From a virus: DNA of 31,936 bases. The stretch covers positions 1 to 31,936 of the IMG/VR virus record IMGVR_UViG_3300035688_001185, one strand, 5' to 3'. The notes beneath the pieces were generated by a model. It saw only the letters and a list, made by a program, of their open reading frames with translations. It searched no databases and was not told where the DNA came from. The stretch's first letter is position 1, and every line of letters starts with the position of its first letter. Positions 7,461 through 15,047 of the stretch are shown piece by piece. The translations under genes were made by a program, and so were the position numbers.

Positions 7461-7889
7461 TTGAGCACTCCAACATTTGAAGGAACGAGCCCACACATTC
7501 AGGATCGCTACATCATTCCGATGATAGCAGGCGAAGACTTGACGATGGGTCAAGTCGTAGAGATCACAGCCGACAATACAGTCAAAAAGCCCACTACAAA
7601 CCCGAGCCTCAAGCGCTGCGGCATATGCATGACGACAGCGAAGAACGGCAAAGAAATCAGTGTCCTCTGGAGAGGCAGAGCCCGAGCGACCGCCTACGGA
7701 ACCATAAACGCAGGAGACTTCGTTGTCTCAGGACCAGCCGGAACAATCCAGACACAAGCAGCAGCCACATCAACAGACTGCAACACGAGCGCAGGCACAG
7801 CAACATCAATCAACCAAAACAGGGCTAAACTGGGCTTCTGCGAAATCGGCGCCGCAAGCGGCGGATCAGCCATTATCCTGATCATCTAA
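7461..7889 (+). CDS. Capsid decoration (cement) protein, DUF2190-like
   Basis: A 142-residue beta-rich protein with a TTG start at 7461 preceded by GAGGGTGA. It lies between the prohead protease and the major capsid protein, the usual place for capsid cement or stabilisation proteins. The segment GEDLTMGQVVEITADNTVKK followed by WRGRARATAYGTINAGDFVVSG resembles the DUF2190 family of small phage decoration proteins, which bind capsid surface sites. The C-terminus ends in a hydrophobic strand (GSAIILII). The family call is from pattern memory. Confidence 0.7.
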   Translation: MSTPTFEGTSPHIQDRYIIPMIAGEDLTMGQVVEITADNTVKKPTTNPSLKRCGICMTTAKNGKEISVLWRGRARATAYGTINAGDFVVSGPAGTIQTQAAATSTDCNTSAGTATSINQNRAKLGFCEIGAASGGSAIILII

Positions 7890-7900
7890 GGTGATTCTGA

Positions 7901-8806
7901 ATGAGCATGATGAGAGACGCATTCACATGGGTAGACACTGGCGCAATAGCGTACCCAGCACTGCATAAGAAAATCATAGAGCTCACAATGCCTGCTTTGT
8001 TGATCAAGCAGTTATTCCCAGAGTTTCCGCTTGTAGCCGGGAAGACTGCAACTTTCGCTAAAGAATCAGGATCTCGAAGCGCAGGAATCAGCGAGATCAG
8101 CGAAGGCGTAGAAATCCCCATGGACTTCACGCCGCTGAGCTACGTTACAGTCACGCCCTACAAGAAGGGCCTCAGAGAACGTGTTCCGAGAGAACAGATA
8201 GAAGACCTCTACATTCCAGTGATTGAACAGCAGCTCCGCAGACTCGCAAGACGTATGGCCTACACAATCGACTATGACTGCCTCACAGTCATCGGCAACG
8301 GCGCAGGAGTCAGCAGCGCAGGAACAGGCTGGAGCATGGGCGCCACAGGCACAAGATTCCAAGTGTCAGCAGGCAGCGCATACGGCTTGGGACAAGAAGA
8401 CATTCTTTGGGCCAAAAGCTACATCGAGAGCAAGAGCTTCAAACCCACGCATATAATCGTGAACCCGATCAACGCACGAGACCTCTACGAACTGCCGATG
8501 TTCTCGCTTTGGGCTCACTATGGCGAAACAATCACGAGGGGCGGAGTCATCGGCACAGTCTACGACATGCAAGTCTTAGTAACAGCAGCGCAGAGCGCAG
8601 GAACAGCCTACGTCATAAGCACGGGCGATAACATGAGTGGCGCTTATGCTCCTATGGGTTTCTTCGTCATCAAACGGCCGTTGATGAGCGATTTGGAGCC
8701 TAAGAAAGAGTTCGACGCCATAGACATCATGTTGACAACGAGGTACGCGCCTGTAGTCTTGAACGGAGACGCTATCGTCCAGGTAACAGGGTTGAAGACA
8801 AGCTAG
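7901..8806 (+). CDS. Major capsid protein, HK97 fold
   Basis: A 301-residue protein downstream of protease-scaffold and decoration genes. Features of an HK97-type capsid: an N-terminal helix region that may be trimmed by the protease, an E-loop/P-domain-like stretch (ISEISEGVEIPMDFTPLSYVTVTPYKKGLRERVPREQIED), a long spine helix (YIPVIEQQLRRLARRMAYTIDYDCLTVI), and the A-domain region (THIIVNPINARDLYELPMFS). The C-terminal DIMLTTRYAPVVLNGDAIVQVTG is typical of this fold. It would assemble the icosahedral head. A ribosome binding site AAGGTGAT lies shortly upstream of ATG 7901. A T-rich tract follows the gene, consistent with strong expression as its own transcript end. Confidence 0.88.
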   Translation: MSMMRDAFTWVDTGAIAYPALHKKIIELTMPALLIKQLFPEFPLVAGKTATFAKESGSRSAGISEISEGVEIPMDFTPLSYVTVTPYKKGLRERVPREQIEDLYIPVIEQQLRRLARRMAYTIDYDCLTVIGNGAGVSSAGTGWSMGATGTRFQVSAGSAYGLGQEDILWAKSYIESKSFKPTHIIVNPINARDLYELPMFSLWAHYGETITRGGVIGTVYDMQVLVTAAQSAGTAYVISTGDNMSGAYAPMGFFVIKRPLMSDLEPKKEFDAIDIMLTTRYAPVVLNGDAIVQVTGLKTS

Positions 8807-8828
8807 ACCTTTTGAAAACAGCAATCTA

Positions 8829-8872
8829 GTTTCCCGTTTTTCGATTTTCGAGTCGTTTTTGCCTCTTCTTCC
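8829..8872 (+). terminator. T-rich archaeal-type terminator after the major capsid gene
   Basis: Three T tracts (TTTTT, TTTT, TTTTT) occur within about 40 bases directly after the capsid stop codon, the pattern used by archaeal RNA polymerase for termination. No strong stem precedes them. The next gene starts at 8927 with its own GAGAGGTGAG ribosome binding site. Confidence 0.45.
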
Positions 8873-8926
8873 AGCGTCTGCTCACATTGCTGGGCAGGCG
8901 GAAACGTGAGAGGTGAGTGAAGAAAA

Positions 8927-9409
8927 ATGCAAAAGAAAATGCTGTTTATCACAGCAGTGACTATGCTCTTCCTGGTGACAGGAGCTTCAGCAATAGTCTA
9001 CGCAGAGTCGACAACTTCGTCTATGCCTACGTTCACCTGGCAAGACGCCGAAGAAATACTGAGTTACATGGCCATCGCTGCATTCTTTGCAGTCCTACAC
9101 GATGTCAACGATAGCAGCGGAGTCATCATACTGCCGCACAAGACGAGCGGGGGCACATGGGACTTGGGAATCATAACGCCAGCACTTTTCGGAACTGCCG
9201 CTGGTTTCTTCGCACAACTCGCTCAGAGCATACCCTTCTTGAACGGACTCTTTCCGACGTTGTCAAGCACGCCGCTTCCAGGAGCCCTCGCAGCCGTCTT
9301 CGCTGGTTACTTCTACTCGAAAACGATACAAGTGGTCCTTGGCAAAATCCAAACAAACACATCTACTATTCCATCAGCAACTACGCAACCAGCAACTCCG
9401 CCGTCGTAG
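8927..9409 (+). CDS. Membrane protein with N-terminal signal segment
   Basis: A 160-residue protein. Residues 2-27 form a signal peptide or anchor (KK, hydrophobic core MLFITAVTMLFLVTGASAIVYA with an A-x-A-like cleavage region). Further hydrophobic segments are ILSYMAIAAFFAVLH (about 45-60), ITPALFGTAAGFFAQLAQSIPF (about 85-105) and GALAAVFAGYFYSKTIQVVLG (about 123-143). The C-terminus is a Thr/Pro/Ser-rich tail (TSTIPSATTQPATPPS). The arrangement WDLGIITPALFGTAAGF resembles small multi-spanning phage membrane proteins such as DUF4257-like ones; this is weak. Its place between capsid and connector genes is unusual. A holin-like or envelope role is only speculation. Confidence 0.65.
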   Translation: MQKKMLFITAVTMLFLVTGASAIVYAESTTSSMPTFTWQDAEEILSYMAIAAFFAVLHDVNDSSGVIILPHKTSGGTWDLGIITPALFGTAAGFFAQLAQSIPFLNGLFPTLSSTPLPGALAAVFAGYFYSKTIQVVLGKIQTNTSTIPSATTQPATPPS

Positions 9410-9473
9410 TCGAGAAGTATTGAAAAAAGTCACCCCCTTTCTTAGTCGCACGAATTTGTTGGATGAATGAAGA

Positions 9474-9941
9474 TTGAGCCAGGGTGCTTACGTATCAGTT
9501 TCAGACGTTCAAGCAGCGCTGAATGCAACGTATGACCAGACTGGTCAAGTCTACGGCGTTTATGGTTTGAACATGGCAGCTTCGAGCTTTCAGGCACATG
9601 TCGCCTTTGCCAACAACTACGTAAACAGCATCCTGGGCTCGTCGTTAGCGCAGACAGATCCAATGTATCAGACTGCTTGGTTCGTGGCTCTGGACGTTGC
9701 TTGCATACGCATCCTCGTTGTTAGCATGGGCGGGTCCCTCGTCGGAGCCTTCGACTATTTCCTCGGAGATCTTCGCGTTGCCAGAGCCGGACCTTACAAA
9801 GAAGCTGTCACCGCGACCCTGCAGGGCTTCAAGGATGACCTCAGCAGGCAACTCGTCAACCTGACGCCAGTCGCTGTGATCTTTGAAGTGGCAGCCAAGG
9901 GCGACGTGCCGACGTATCGAGGAGGTTTAGCAAGTCCATGA
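9474..9941 (+). CDS. Head-tail connector (adaptor) protein
   Basis: A 155-residue protein with a TTG start at 9474. It is mainly helical: VSVSDVQAALNATYDQ, SSFQAHVAFANNYVNSILGSS, TAWFVALDVACIRILVVSMGGSLVGAFDYFLGDLRV, YKEAVTATLQGFKDDLSRQLVNL. This four-helix layout and its position after the capsid gene fit the gp6/gp15-like adaptor that docks on the portal. It overlaps the next gene in ATGA. The call rests on architecture and position. Confidence 0.6.
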   Translation: MSQGAYVSVSDVQAALNATYDQTGQVYGVYGLNMAASSFQAHVAFANNYVNSILGSSLAQTDPMYQTAWFVALDVACIRILVVSMGGSLVGAFDYFLGDLRVARAGPYKEAVTATLQGFKDDLSRQLVNLTPVAVIFEVAAKGDVPTYRGGLASP

Positions 9942-10150
9942 GCAAGTACACGCCTGGAGACCCGCAAACCTACGGACCTTACGATTTCAGTGTGCCTCAA
10001 AACCTGGCTTCAGCGGGCACAGGCACAGTATGGCGGGAAAGCAAGATTTTCGCACGCGTCAATGGTCAGAAACTCTTGTTGAGTCAGCAGGAATATGATA
10101 GTCTGATCGCTGCTGGCGTTGATGTTGAAGTGAGGACGCCTGGAACATGA
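9938..10150 (+). CDS. Small connector-region protein
   Basis: A 70-residue protein coupled to the adaptor gene upstream (ATGA) and to the next gene downstream (ATGA). It has a polar N-terminus rich in Tyr, Pro and Gly (KYTPGDPQTYGPYDFSVPQNL) and a small beta segment (TVWRESKIFARVNGQKLLLSQQEYDSLIAAGVDVEV). Small proteins of this kind often sit in the neck of siphoviruses. No family recognised. Confidence 0.6.
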   Translation: MSKYTPGDPQTYGPYDFSVPQNLASAGTGTVWRESKIFARVNGQKLLLSQQEYDSLIAAGVDVEVRTPGT

Positions 10151-10590
10151 CGGCGCAAACTCTTGCAGCAGCGCTTAGCCAAGTTCTTCAGAATAATTGG
10201 AGTCTTCAGAGCCCTGCGAAGACAGATATCCTGTGGACGGACACGAAACCTGAAACGATGCAGATGCCCCAGTGGACCAAGAACTATGTAATTGGCGTCT
10301 ACAGCCCCTCAAATCCATCTGTCACGAAGGCGCTCTGCCGTGAGTTGTGGGAGATCACTGAGAACGTTTACGTTGACATCTACGTCAAGGTGACATCAAC
10401 TATTGATGCTGCAGTCTCTGTAAGAGAGGCTATGCGGTTAGAATGCTATAGAATCTTGCACGTTAGCGAGTTTCAGGTTTCAGGGCAGAAAATTGTTGAC
10501 ATCGTTCGTGAGCCGCATAAGATTGAGAGTCCTGAAGTTGTTCGCATCTGCCTTCAAAGCGCAGCTGTAAGCTGGGACATTAGAACGTGA
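10147..10590 (+). CDS. Probable neck or tail-completion protein
   Basis: A 147-residue alpha/beta protein between the adaptor and the gp10-like neck protein, with ATGA overlaps on both sides. A helix at the start (TLAAALSQVLQNNWSL), strands in the middle (NYVIGVYSPSNP, ENVYVDIYVKVTST), a central helix (AAVSVREAMRLECYRILH) and C-terminal strands (QKIVDIVREPHKIE, VRICLQSAAVSWDI) match the general layout of tail terminator or head-closure proteins. It would finish the head-tail joint. The specific role among the connector proteins is unresolved. Confidence 0.55.
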   Translation: MTAQTLAAALSQVLQNNWSLQSPAKTDILWTDTKPETMQMPQWTKNYVIGVYSPSNPSVTKALCRELWEITENVYVDIYVKVTSTIDAAVSVREAMRLECYRILHVSEFQVSGQKIVDIVREPHKIESPEVVRICLQSAAVSWDIRT

Positions 10591-10970
10591 GCGTTGCCAT
10601 AAACGTTCAAGTCGAATTCGCCGACAAAGTCGTACTGGCTTTGGAGGAAAGTTTTCCTTCTGCACTCAATGACCGCGTTCCTGCAAGGATGCTGGATGTC
10701 GGCTATGCTATGCAGACTGACGCTCAGATGAGGGCGCCGAGGCGCACGGGCTACATGGCGGGCCAGATCAGCTTCGAAATGCTCAGCTACTCTGCTTGGT
10801 CTTTCAGGCTTATCGGAAGGGCACCGTACACGATTTATCAGGAGTTTGGCACGCGGCATATTCAGCCGCACCTGTTCATGACAACGAGCGTTCAGTTTCA
10901 CCAGCAAGAAATGATCCAAGCGATTCAGGATGCAGTTTCAGATGCGATTCGGGAAGCTTTTGGCCCTTAA
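10587..10970 (+). CDS. HK97 gp10-like neck protein
   Basis: A 127-residue protein with the hallmark of the HK97-gp10 family: a helix with MRAPRRTGYMAGQI followed by a strand and the APYTIYQEFGTRHIQPHLFMTTS motif, then a C-terminal helix. This matches the A-P-x-x-T-G-x-L/M ... Y-x-x-Y-x-E-F-G-T-x-x-x-x-P-x-P/L-F-M pattern of the family. These proteins join the connector to the tail and are found in nearly all siphoviruses of this gene order. Its GTG/ATG start overlaps the upstream stop. Confidence 0.8.
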   Translation: MSVAINVQVEFADKVVLALEESFPSALNDRVPARMLDVGYAMQTDAQMRAPRRTGYMAGQISFEMLSYSAWSFRLIGRAPYTIYQEFGTRHIQPHLFMTTSVQFHQQEMIQAIQDAVSDAIREAFGP

Positions 10971-10977
10971 CAAGTGG

Positions 10978-11508
10978 ATGCTTCTGCACGTGCGCAAAAA
11001 GCTCATCAATCTGGCTGTGCGCATAGTCAATAAGGGTCTTCAGGCTTCCAGGGCAGAGTTTCCTCAGACACAGCTGCTCGAGCAAGTCTATCAGAAACTG
11101 TTGCAAACCTACAGAATTGAAGCATACTGTGGTCGCTTCGATGACGTGCCCTACCAAGCAGTCGAGCACTTGCGCGATCGACACTTCCTGAATATCTTGG
11201 AGCTAAGCCAGAAAGCCTTGATCTACCTCGCCGACACGGACCGCTATTACAGGCAGTGGCTCGGCCTCTTCTTCCTCTTGATCCATGACGCTGTTGAGGA
11301 GCAACAGCAGAATCTCCACTATGAAGAGTTTCTGACGTCGACTCTGAGTCAGTGGGAATTCGACATGCGAGGCGCCTTTACTCCTGAGTTTTTCGAGGAG
11401 CATAAGCGTCTCTTCCAAGAAATCCAACTCACAAATCATCTATGCACGTTGTGCGCGAAAAGGTACGAGAAAATCGTGCCTCGCGATGCACATGAAATAG
11501 AGAGGTGA
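10978..11508 (+). CDS. Hypothetical helical protein in the tail module
   Basis: About 176 residues from ATG 10978, seven bases after the previous stop; the frame is open further upstream to 10930 inside the neck gene. It is almost entirely alpha-helical and Gln/Leu-rich (LLEQVYQKLLQTYRIE, HFLNILELSQKALIYLADTDRYYRQWLGLFFLLIHDAVEEQQQ), with one C-x2-C pair near the end (HLCTLCAKRYEK). One hydrophobic patch is too short and interrupted for a clear membrane span. Located between neck and tail tube, it may be a tail assembly factor; no family recognised. Confidence 0.6.
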   Translation: MLLHVRKKLINLAVRIVNKGLQASRAEFPQTQLLEQVYQKLLQTYRIEAYCGRFDDVPYQAVEHLRDRHFLNILELSQKALIYLADTDRYYRQWLGLFFLLIHDAVEEQQQNLHYEEFLTSTLSQWEFDMRGAFTPEFFEEHKRLFQEIQLTNHLCTLCAKRYEKIVPRDAHEIER

Positions 11509-11518
11509 AAATGGAAAA

Positions 11519-11920
11519 ATGTCAGGAAACACGCAGCCGATAATAGGCCGCCTCGCAGTAGTTCAGATGGGCGGAACAACCATTGGCTTCGCAACAGGCG
11601 TAACTACTGATGTCCAGGCAGACTTGATTAAGGAGTTCCAGTTGGGCAGCGACAGAGCGGCTGTCCTTGCCAGCGGAAACAAGAGTTTCAAGATAGGCGT
11701 TGACATGATGTACATCGACAACACGTATGCAAGCCAGGTTCTTTCAGGAACGCCGGTGGACTTCATTATCGCTCCCGCGGGCACGACGGCAGCTGGATAC
11801 CCGAAGATCACTGTGAAGAACGTTGTTTTGAACGCATTCAACTTCAAGGCTGACCAGAAAGGCATCGTCACCGGCAAAGTGAGTGGCGAAGGCAACGATT
11901 GGCAAGCAGGCACGTGGTAA
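11519..11920 (+). CDS. Major tail tube protein
   Basis: A 133-residue beta-rich protein: GRLAVVQMGGTTIGFATGVTTDVQADLIKEFQ, then SFKIGVDMMYIDNTYASQVL, PVDFIIAPAG, PKITVKNVVLNAFNFKADQKGIVTGKVSGEGN. The strand pattern and the C-terminal KGIVTGKVSGEG, similar to the D-x-x-x-x-x-x-x-F-x-x-x G segment of tail tube proteins, fit the tail tube beta-barrel fold. Position directly before the tail chaperone and tape measure supports this. It would form hexameric rings of the non-contractile tube. The GAGGTGAAAATG ribosome binding site lies upstream; an ATG at 11511 is out of frame and gives only a ten-codon peptide. Confidence 0.78.
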   Translation: MSGNTQPIIGRLAVVQMGGTTIGFATGVTTDVQADLIKEFQLGSDRAAVLASGNKSFKIGVDMMYIDNTYASQVLSGTPVDFIIAPAGTTAAGYPKITVKNVVLNAFNFKADQKGIVTGKVSGEGNDWQAGTW

Positions 11921-11957
11921 ACAGCTCTCACATTGATAATGCGTGAAGTGAGGTTCT

Positions 11958-12371
11958 ATGAGTGAAAAGGTTGATTGGGGAAAAGCGTCGGAGTACTGCA
12001 GGGTTCTTGAGGAATACGCTGAGGTGACGAAGCGGAAGGCCAAGCTTTTCGACCCTAAGAAGCTGGTTGAAGACAGCAGAACCGTCAGGAAGGTCTACGA
12101 CCCTGAGTTGGGGCTCATCACTTACAGAACGTTGACGCTGCATGACTTGGTAGAGATCAATAAGCAAGAGACGAATGAAGAAAAGAACATTGTTTCGCTC
12201 TACTTGATGCTGCACAAGACGTATTCAGACGTTACTGTCGATGACGTTCGAGAATTCGGGCTTGACGCTGTCGTGAGGCTGCTGAAACTCATCGTGGGGC
12301 CTGCTGGTTTTTTGCAGGTTCCGAAGACGTCGGAGCATGGGTTGAATCAAACGTCGACGTTCAGAGGATAG
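11958..12371 (+). CDS. Tail assembly chaperone, zero-frame product (gpG-like)
   Basis: A 137-residue helical acidic/basic protein located between tail tube and tape measure, the invariant place of gpG-type chaperones. It has an N-terminal charged part (KASEYCRVLEEYAEVTKRKAKLF) and a helical domain (TLTLHDLVEINKQETNEEKNIVSLYLMLHKTYSDVTVDDVREFGLDAVVRLLKLIVG). The last 20 residues after the T6G run at 12308-12314 look like an alternative, less protein-like end. A second frame carries on to 12487. Such proteins coat the tape measure protein during tail assembly and do not remain in the virion. See the frameshift feature. Confidence 0.75.
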   Translation: MSEKVDWGKASEYCRVLEEYAEVTKRKAKLFDPKKLVEDSRTVRKVYDPELGLITYRTLTLHDLVEINKQETNEEKNIVSLYLMLHKTYSDVTVDDVREFGLDAVVRLLKLIVGPAGFLQVPKTSEHGLNQTSTFRG

Positions 12372-12487
12372 GCTTCATCGCCTACGAGTACGGCTACACG
12401 CTCAAAGACATCGGGCAGCTTTCGCCTCTTCAGGTTGAGTTTCTGGTTCAGTGGCGGGAATGGTGGAGCAGGGAACAGAATAGATGA
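12308..12487 (+). CDS. Tail assembly chaperone frameshift extension (gpGT-like)
   Basis: The -1 frame is open from 12266 to the stop at 12487 and encodes, after the T TTT TTG slippery heptamer (12308-12314), AGSEDVGAWVESNVDVQR followed by IGFIAYEYGYTLKDIGQL, SPLQVEFLVQWREWWSR. It has no start codon or ribosome binding site of its own. Its stop overlaps the tape measure start in ATGA. The residues resemble the C-terminal 'T' part of phage gpGT. The natural product is probably a fusion of residues 1-118 of the upstream frame with about 57 residues from this frame, made by -1 ribosomal slippage. Without experimental data the frameshift is inference, though strongly supported by position. Confidence 0.7.
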   Translation, partial: FFAGSEDVGAWVESNVDVQRIGFIAYEYGYTLKDIGQLSPLQVEFLVQWREWWSREQNR

Positions 12488-14241
12488 GCAGCGAAGTTGA
12501 AATCCGACTGACAGCGGTTGATCAGGCAACTGACACCATCAACCGGGTAGCGAGCAGTCTTCAAACAGCAAACAGCCAGATATCAGACTCTTCTCAGGCG
12601 ATGTCCAACAGCGTTGAGGAATCCACGGCCAGCATCAAAGACACTGCTCTGGCCTTCAACAACACGGCTACTGCAGGGATGGCGCTTTACATGAGTTTTG
12701 ACCGAATTGAGAACTCATCCGTCGCATTGGACCGAGCCCACGTTACGGTTGAGAGGAGCACAATCGCTGTCAAGAACGCTCAGGACGCATACAACAGTGC
12801 CGTCGCAAAATTCGGAGCTGACAGCCCACAAGCACAGTCGGCCCTTGAAAAGCTGCACACTGCCCAAGACGCTCACCAAGTTGCCTTAGAAAGGGCGGAC
12901 ATGACACAGCGAAACTACAACAACACCATGGTTCTCTCGGCGATGAGCATAATGCCCTCGCTTGTAACGATGATAACTTCCGTGCAAGGCGTCACACAAG
13001 CCTGGACAGGAGCACAGGCAGCCTTGAACGCCGTCATGGACGCAAACCCGATTGCAATCGTGATTCTGGCCATCGCAGGGCTAACCGCTGCAATCCTTGC
13101 ACTCTGGAATTATTGCCCGCCTTTCAGAGATGCTATCTTGGCGATTGCTAACGCCTTAGGAGGCGCGCTTTCGATTGCGGCGCAGGCGATTACCCAGGCT
13201 TTCACGTGGTTCTGGCAGAACGTACTGCAGCCCCTCGCCGGCTTTATCGTGAGTGTATTCGTCGCGAATATTCGTCTGCTCACTGACGTCTGGAATGCGC
13301 TGGGAGCAGGGTGGAATGCTGTGTGCAGTGCGATAAGCGGTTTTTGGAACACCTACATCAAGCCCATAGTTGATTTCATCGTCGGCGTCTTCATAGCTGA
13401 AATAAAGACACTTATGGCTGTGTGGCAGGCCGCTCAGGACGCTTGGAACGCTCTCTGCAACGGGATAGCTGCAGTCTGGAACACGGTTGCGGTGCCCATC
13501 GTCAATGCTGTCAAATGGTTTGCTGACACGATAAACGGGATCTTCCACACACTCTTTGGCTGGATTATAGGGGGCTCAGTGTGGACGGACCTCTGCAACG
13601 GTCTAGGTATGATATGGAACACTGTTGTGGGACCGCTCATTAACACGATCAAGGGTTTCGCCGACGCTGTTGTCGGATTCTTCAAAGGTGCAGCTGACAC
13701 CATTAGCGGCGTCTGGAACGGTATAACAAGCACGGTGTCGGGCGCTATCAGCACGGTCTCGAATGCCCTTTCCGGCGCAGGAAACGCGATAAGCGGAGGT
13801 CTCAGCACTGCCGCAAACGCTGTGGGAGGAGCCATGACGAGCGTGGCGAGCTCTGTTTCTGGCGGTTTAAACGCTGCTGGAAGTGCGATTTCAAATTTCA
13901 TCGGTTCTATCTGTTTCGCTCATGCACTTCAGAACGCTGCGGACTCGAGCACGAAGACGATGAGCAGCTGGACGGACATGGTAAAGGGCGCCATGGACAA
14001 AGGCCTTAGCACGATTAAGGACTTCAACGCGCGGGTCCATCTGGCAGGGGCTTCAGCCAACACGGGAATGCCTGGTAACGCTGGAGTCGCGTCTCAGACT
14101 CTGGTTTTAGCGCCAACGTTCAACTTTCCCGAAGGCAGCACGCCGCAGGACCCCCGAGAATTCGCCGAAGAAGCTTATGAGCATTTGAGCCGAATCGTGC
14201 GTTCCGACCTCAAAGCACAGACGTTCTTCGTGCCGAGGTGA
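12484..14241 (+). CDS. Tape measure protein
   Basis: The longest helical tail protein (585 residues), in the standard place after the chaperone. An N-terminal coiled-coil part (residues 1-155, Ala/Ser/Gln-rich) is followed by a hydrophobic segment (ANPIAIVILAIAGLTAAILALW, about 188-209). Then come about four repeats of 44-46 residues with regular Trp and Phe positions (W-N/Q-x-x-x-x-P-I/L), and a Gly/Ser/Ala-rich segment. Cys and acidic residues near the end (NFPEGSTPQDPREFAEEAYEHLSRIV) form the tail-tip contact typical of tape measures. It sets tail length and is ejected with DNA. If about 0.15 nm per residue applies, the tail would be near 90 nm long, an inference. It overlaps neighbours by ATGA and GTGA. 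Confidence 0.88.
   Translation: MSSEVEIRLTAVDQATDTINRVASSLQTANSQISDSSQAMSNSVEESTASIKDTALAFNNTATAGMALYMSFDRIENSSVALDRAHVTVERSTIAVKNAQDAYNSAVAKFGADSPQAQSALEKLHTAQDAHQVALERADMTQRNYNNTMVLSAMSIMPSLVTMITSVQGVTQAWTGAQAALNAVMDANPIAIVILAIAGLTAAILALWNYCPPFRDAILAIANALGGALSIAAQAITQAFTWFWQNVLQPLAGFIVSVFVANIRLLTDVWNALGAGWNAVCSAISGFWNTYIKPIVDFIVGVFIAEIKTLMAVWQAAQDAWNALCNGIAAVWNTVAVPIVNAVKWFADTINGIFHTLFGWIIGGSVWTDLCNGLGMIWNTVVGPLINTIKGFADAVVGFFKGAADTISGVWNGITSTVSGAISTVSNALSGAGNAISGGLSTAANAVGGAMTSVASSVSGGLNAAGSAISNFIGSICFAHALQNAADSSTKTMSSWTDMVKGAMDKGLSTIKDFNARVHLAGASANTGMPGNAGVASQTLVLAPTFNFPEGSTPQDPREFAEEAYEHLSRIVRSDLKAQTFFVPR
13213..13746 (+). repeat. Tandem 44-46-residue repeats within the tape measure gene
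   Basis: The Trp codon that opens each repeat occurs at 13213, 13345, 13477 and 13615, i.e. 132, 132 and 138 bases apart. Each unit contains W-N-T/N-x-x-x-x-P-I/L, a hydrophobic helix, and a second W/F about 20 residues later. Repeats of this kind give tape measure proteins their periodic helical rod. The repeats are diverged at DNA level, so they are old rather than recent duplications. Confidence 0.65.
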
Positions 14242-15047
14242 CCACGACGACAGTAACGCTTGGCAATCTAAACCTCGGCGTCGTTTACGACCTTAGCTTT
14301 TCGGACCAGAAGAGGCTCGAGGATATCGATCTGCCGGGCGCTCGCGGCTCCAGCAGCCAAGACCTTGGGGAACTCGCTTCAACCATACAATTGTCTGGGG
14401 TTCTCGCGGGGTCTTCGAGGTTTGATGATTTCAAGCAGCTTCAAAGGTACAAGTGCCTCGGAAACAGCTTGAAGCTGGACTCTGACGCCTTGAAGACAGT
14501 GGTTTTTGTTAAAGAGGTTAAGCTCACCAAGATAGAGGTAAACGTTCTCAGATACGCATTGTCATTGAAAGAGAGTCTCTTCAAGCAGGCTAACGCGTGC
14601 GACGACATCGCGGGTTGGTCCAGCTCCACAGAAGGCGCCGTGGTTAATGCGGTGACGAGTTCGCCGACTCCGCTTGAAGGCGTGGGCTGCGTAAAGGTCA
14701 GCCACAATGCCGATGTCGCTGAAGAGGTAAACGTGACGTACGACCCGTTAGACGTTATCGACCTTGAAGATTTGGACTGGGTAAGCTTCGCGTGGCTCAT
14801 GGACAACGTTTCAGCAGTCAGCAGCGCCGTTGTCACCGTCACGGAAGGGTTGAACGATGCAACGTTCGATTTCAAGAGCTTGCTGACCGAAGCGGGGTCC
14901 TGGGAGCGGCTTCGGCTGCACAAGACAGAATTCACGAATTATGGCACCTTGGACTGGGGACAGATCGACAAGATCAAGTTTTCCGTCACCAAGTCTCAAG
15001 CGCAAAACTATTATTTCGCCATTGATGACGTCGGAGGCTTCGAGTAA
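14238..15047 (+). CDS. Distal tail-like protein
   Basis: A 269-residue protein with GTG start overlapping the tape measure stop. The N-terminal part (LGNLNLGVVYDLSFSDQKRLEDIDLPGARGSSSQDLGELASTIQLSGVLAG) resembles the N-terminal domain of distal tail (Dit) or DNA-circularisation-type proteins, in which a ring domain caps the tail tube. The C-terminal part is a beta-sandwich-like domain (WVSFAWLMDNVSAVSSAVVTVTEGLNDATFDF ... YYFAIDDVGG), which looks like a carbohydrate-binding module and ends with the D-D-V-G motif typical of such jelly-rolls. Its position between the tape measure and the hub protein is that of Dit. It would link the tail tube to the hub and fibres. Confidence 0.65.
   Translation: MTTTTVTLGNLNLGVVYDLSFSDQKRLEDIDLPGARGSSSQDLGELASTIQLSGVLAGSSRFDDFKQLQRYKCLGNSLKLDSDALKTVVFVKEVKLTKIEVNVLRYALSLKESLFKQANACDDIAGWSSSTEGAVVNAVTSSPTPLEGVGCVKVSHNADVAEEVNVTYDPLDVIDLEDLDWVSFAWLMDNVSAVSSAVVTVTEGLNDATFDFKSLLTEAGSWERLRLHKTEFTNYGTLDWGQIDKIKFSVTKSQAQNYYFAIDDVGGFE

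Noticed and set aside
13156-13901. Minus-strand open frames across the tape measure gene
   Set aside because: They arise from the biased Ala/Ser/Thr codons of the tape measure protein on the other strand and show no motif.
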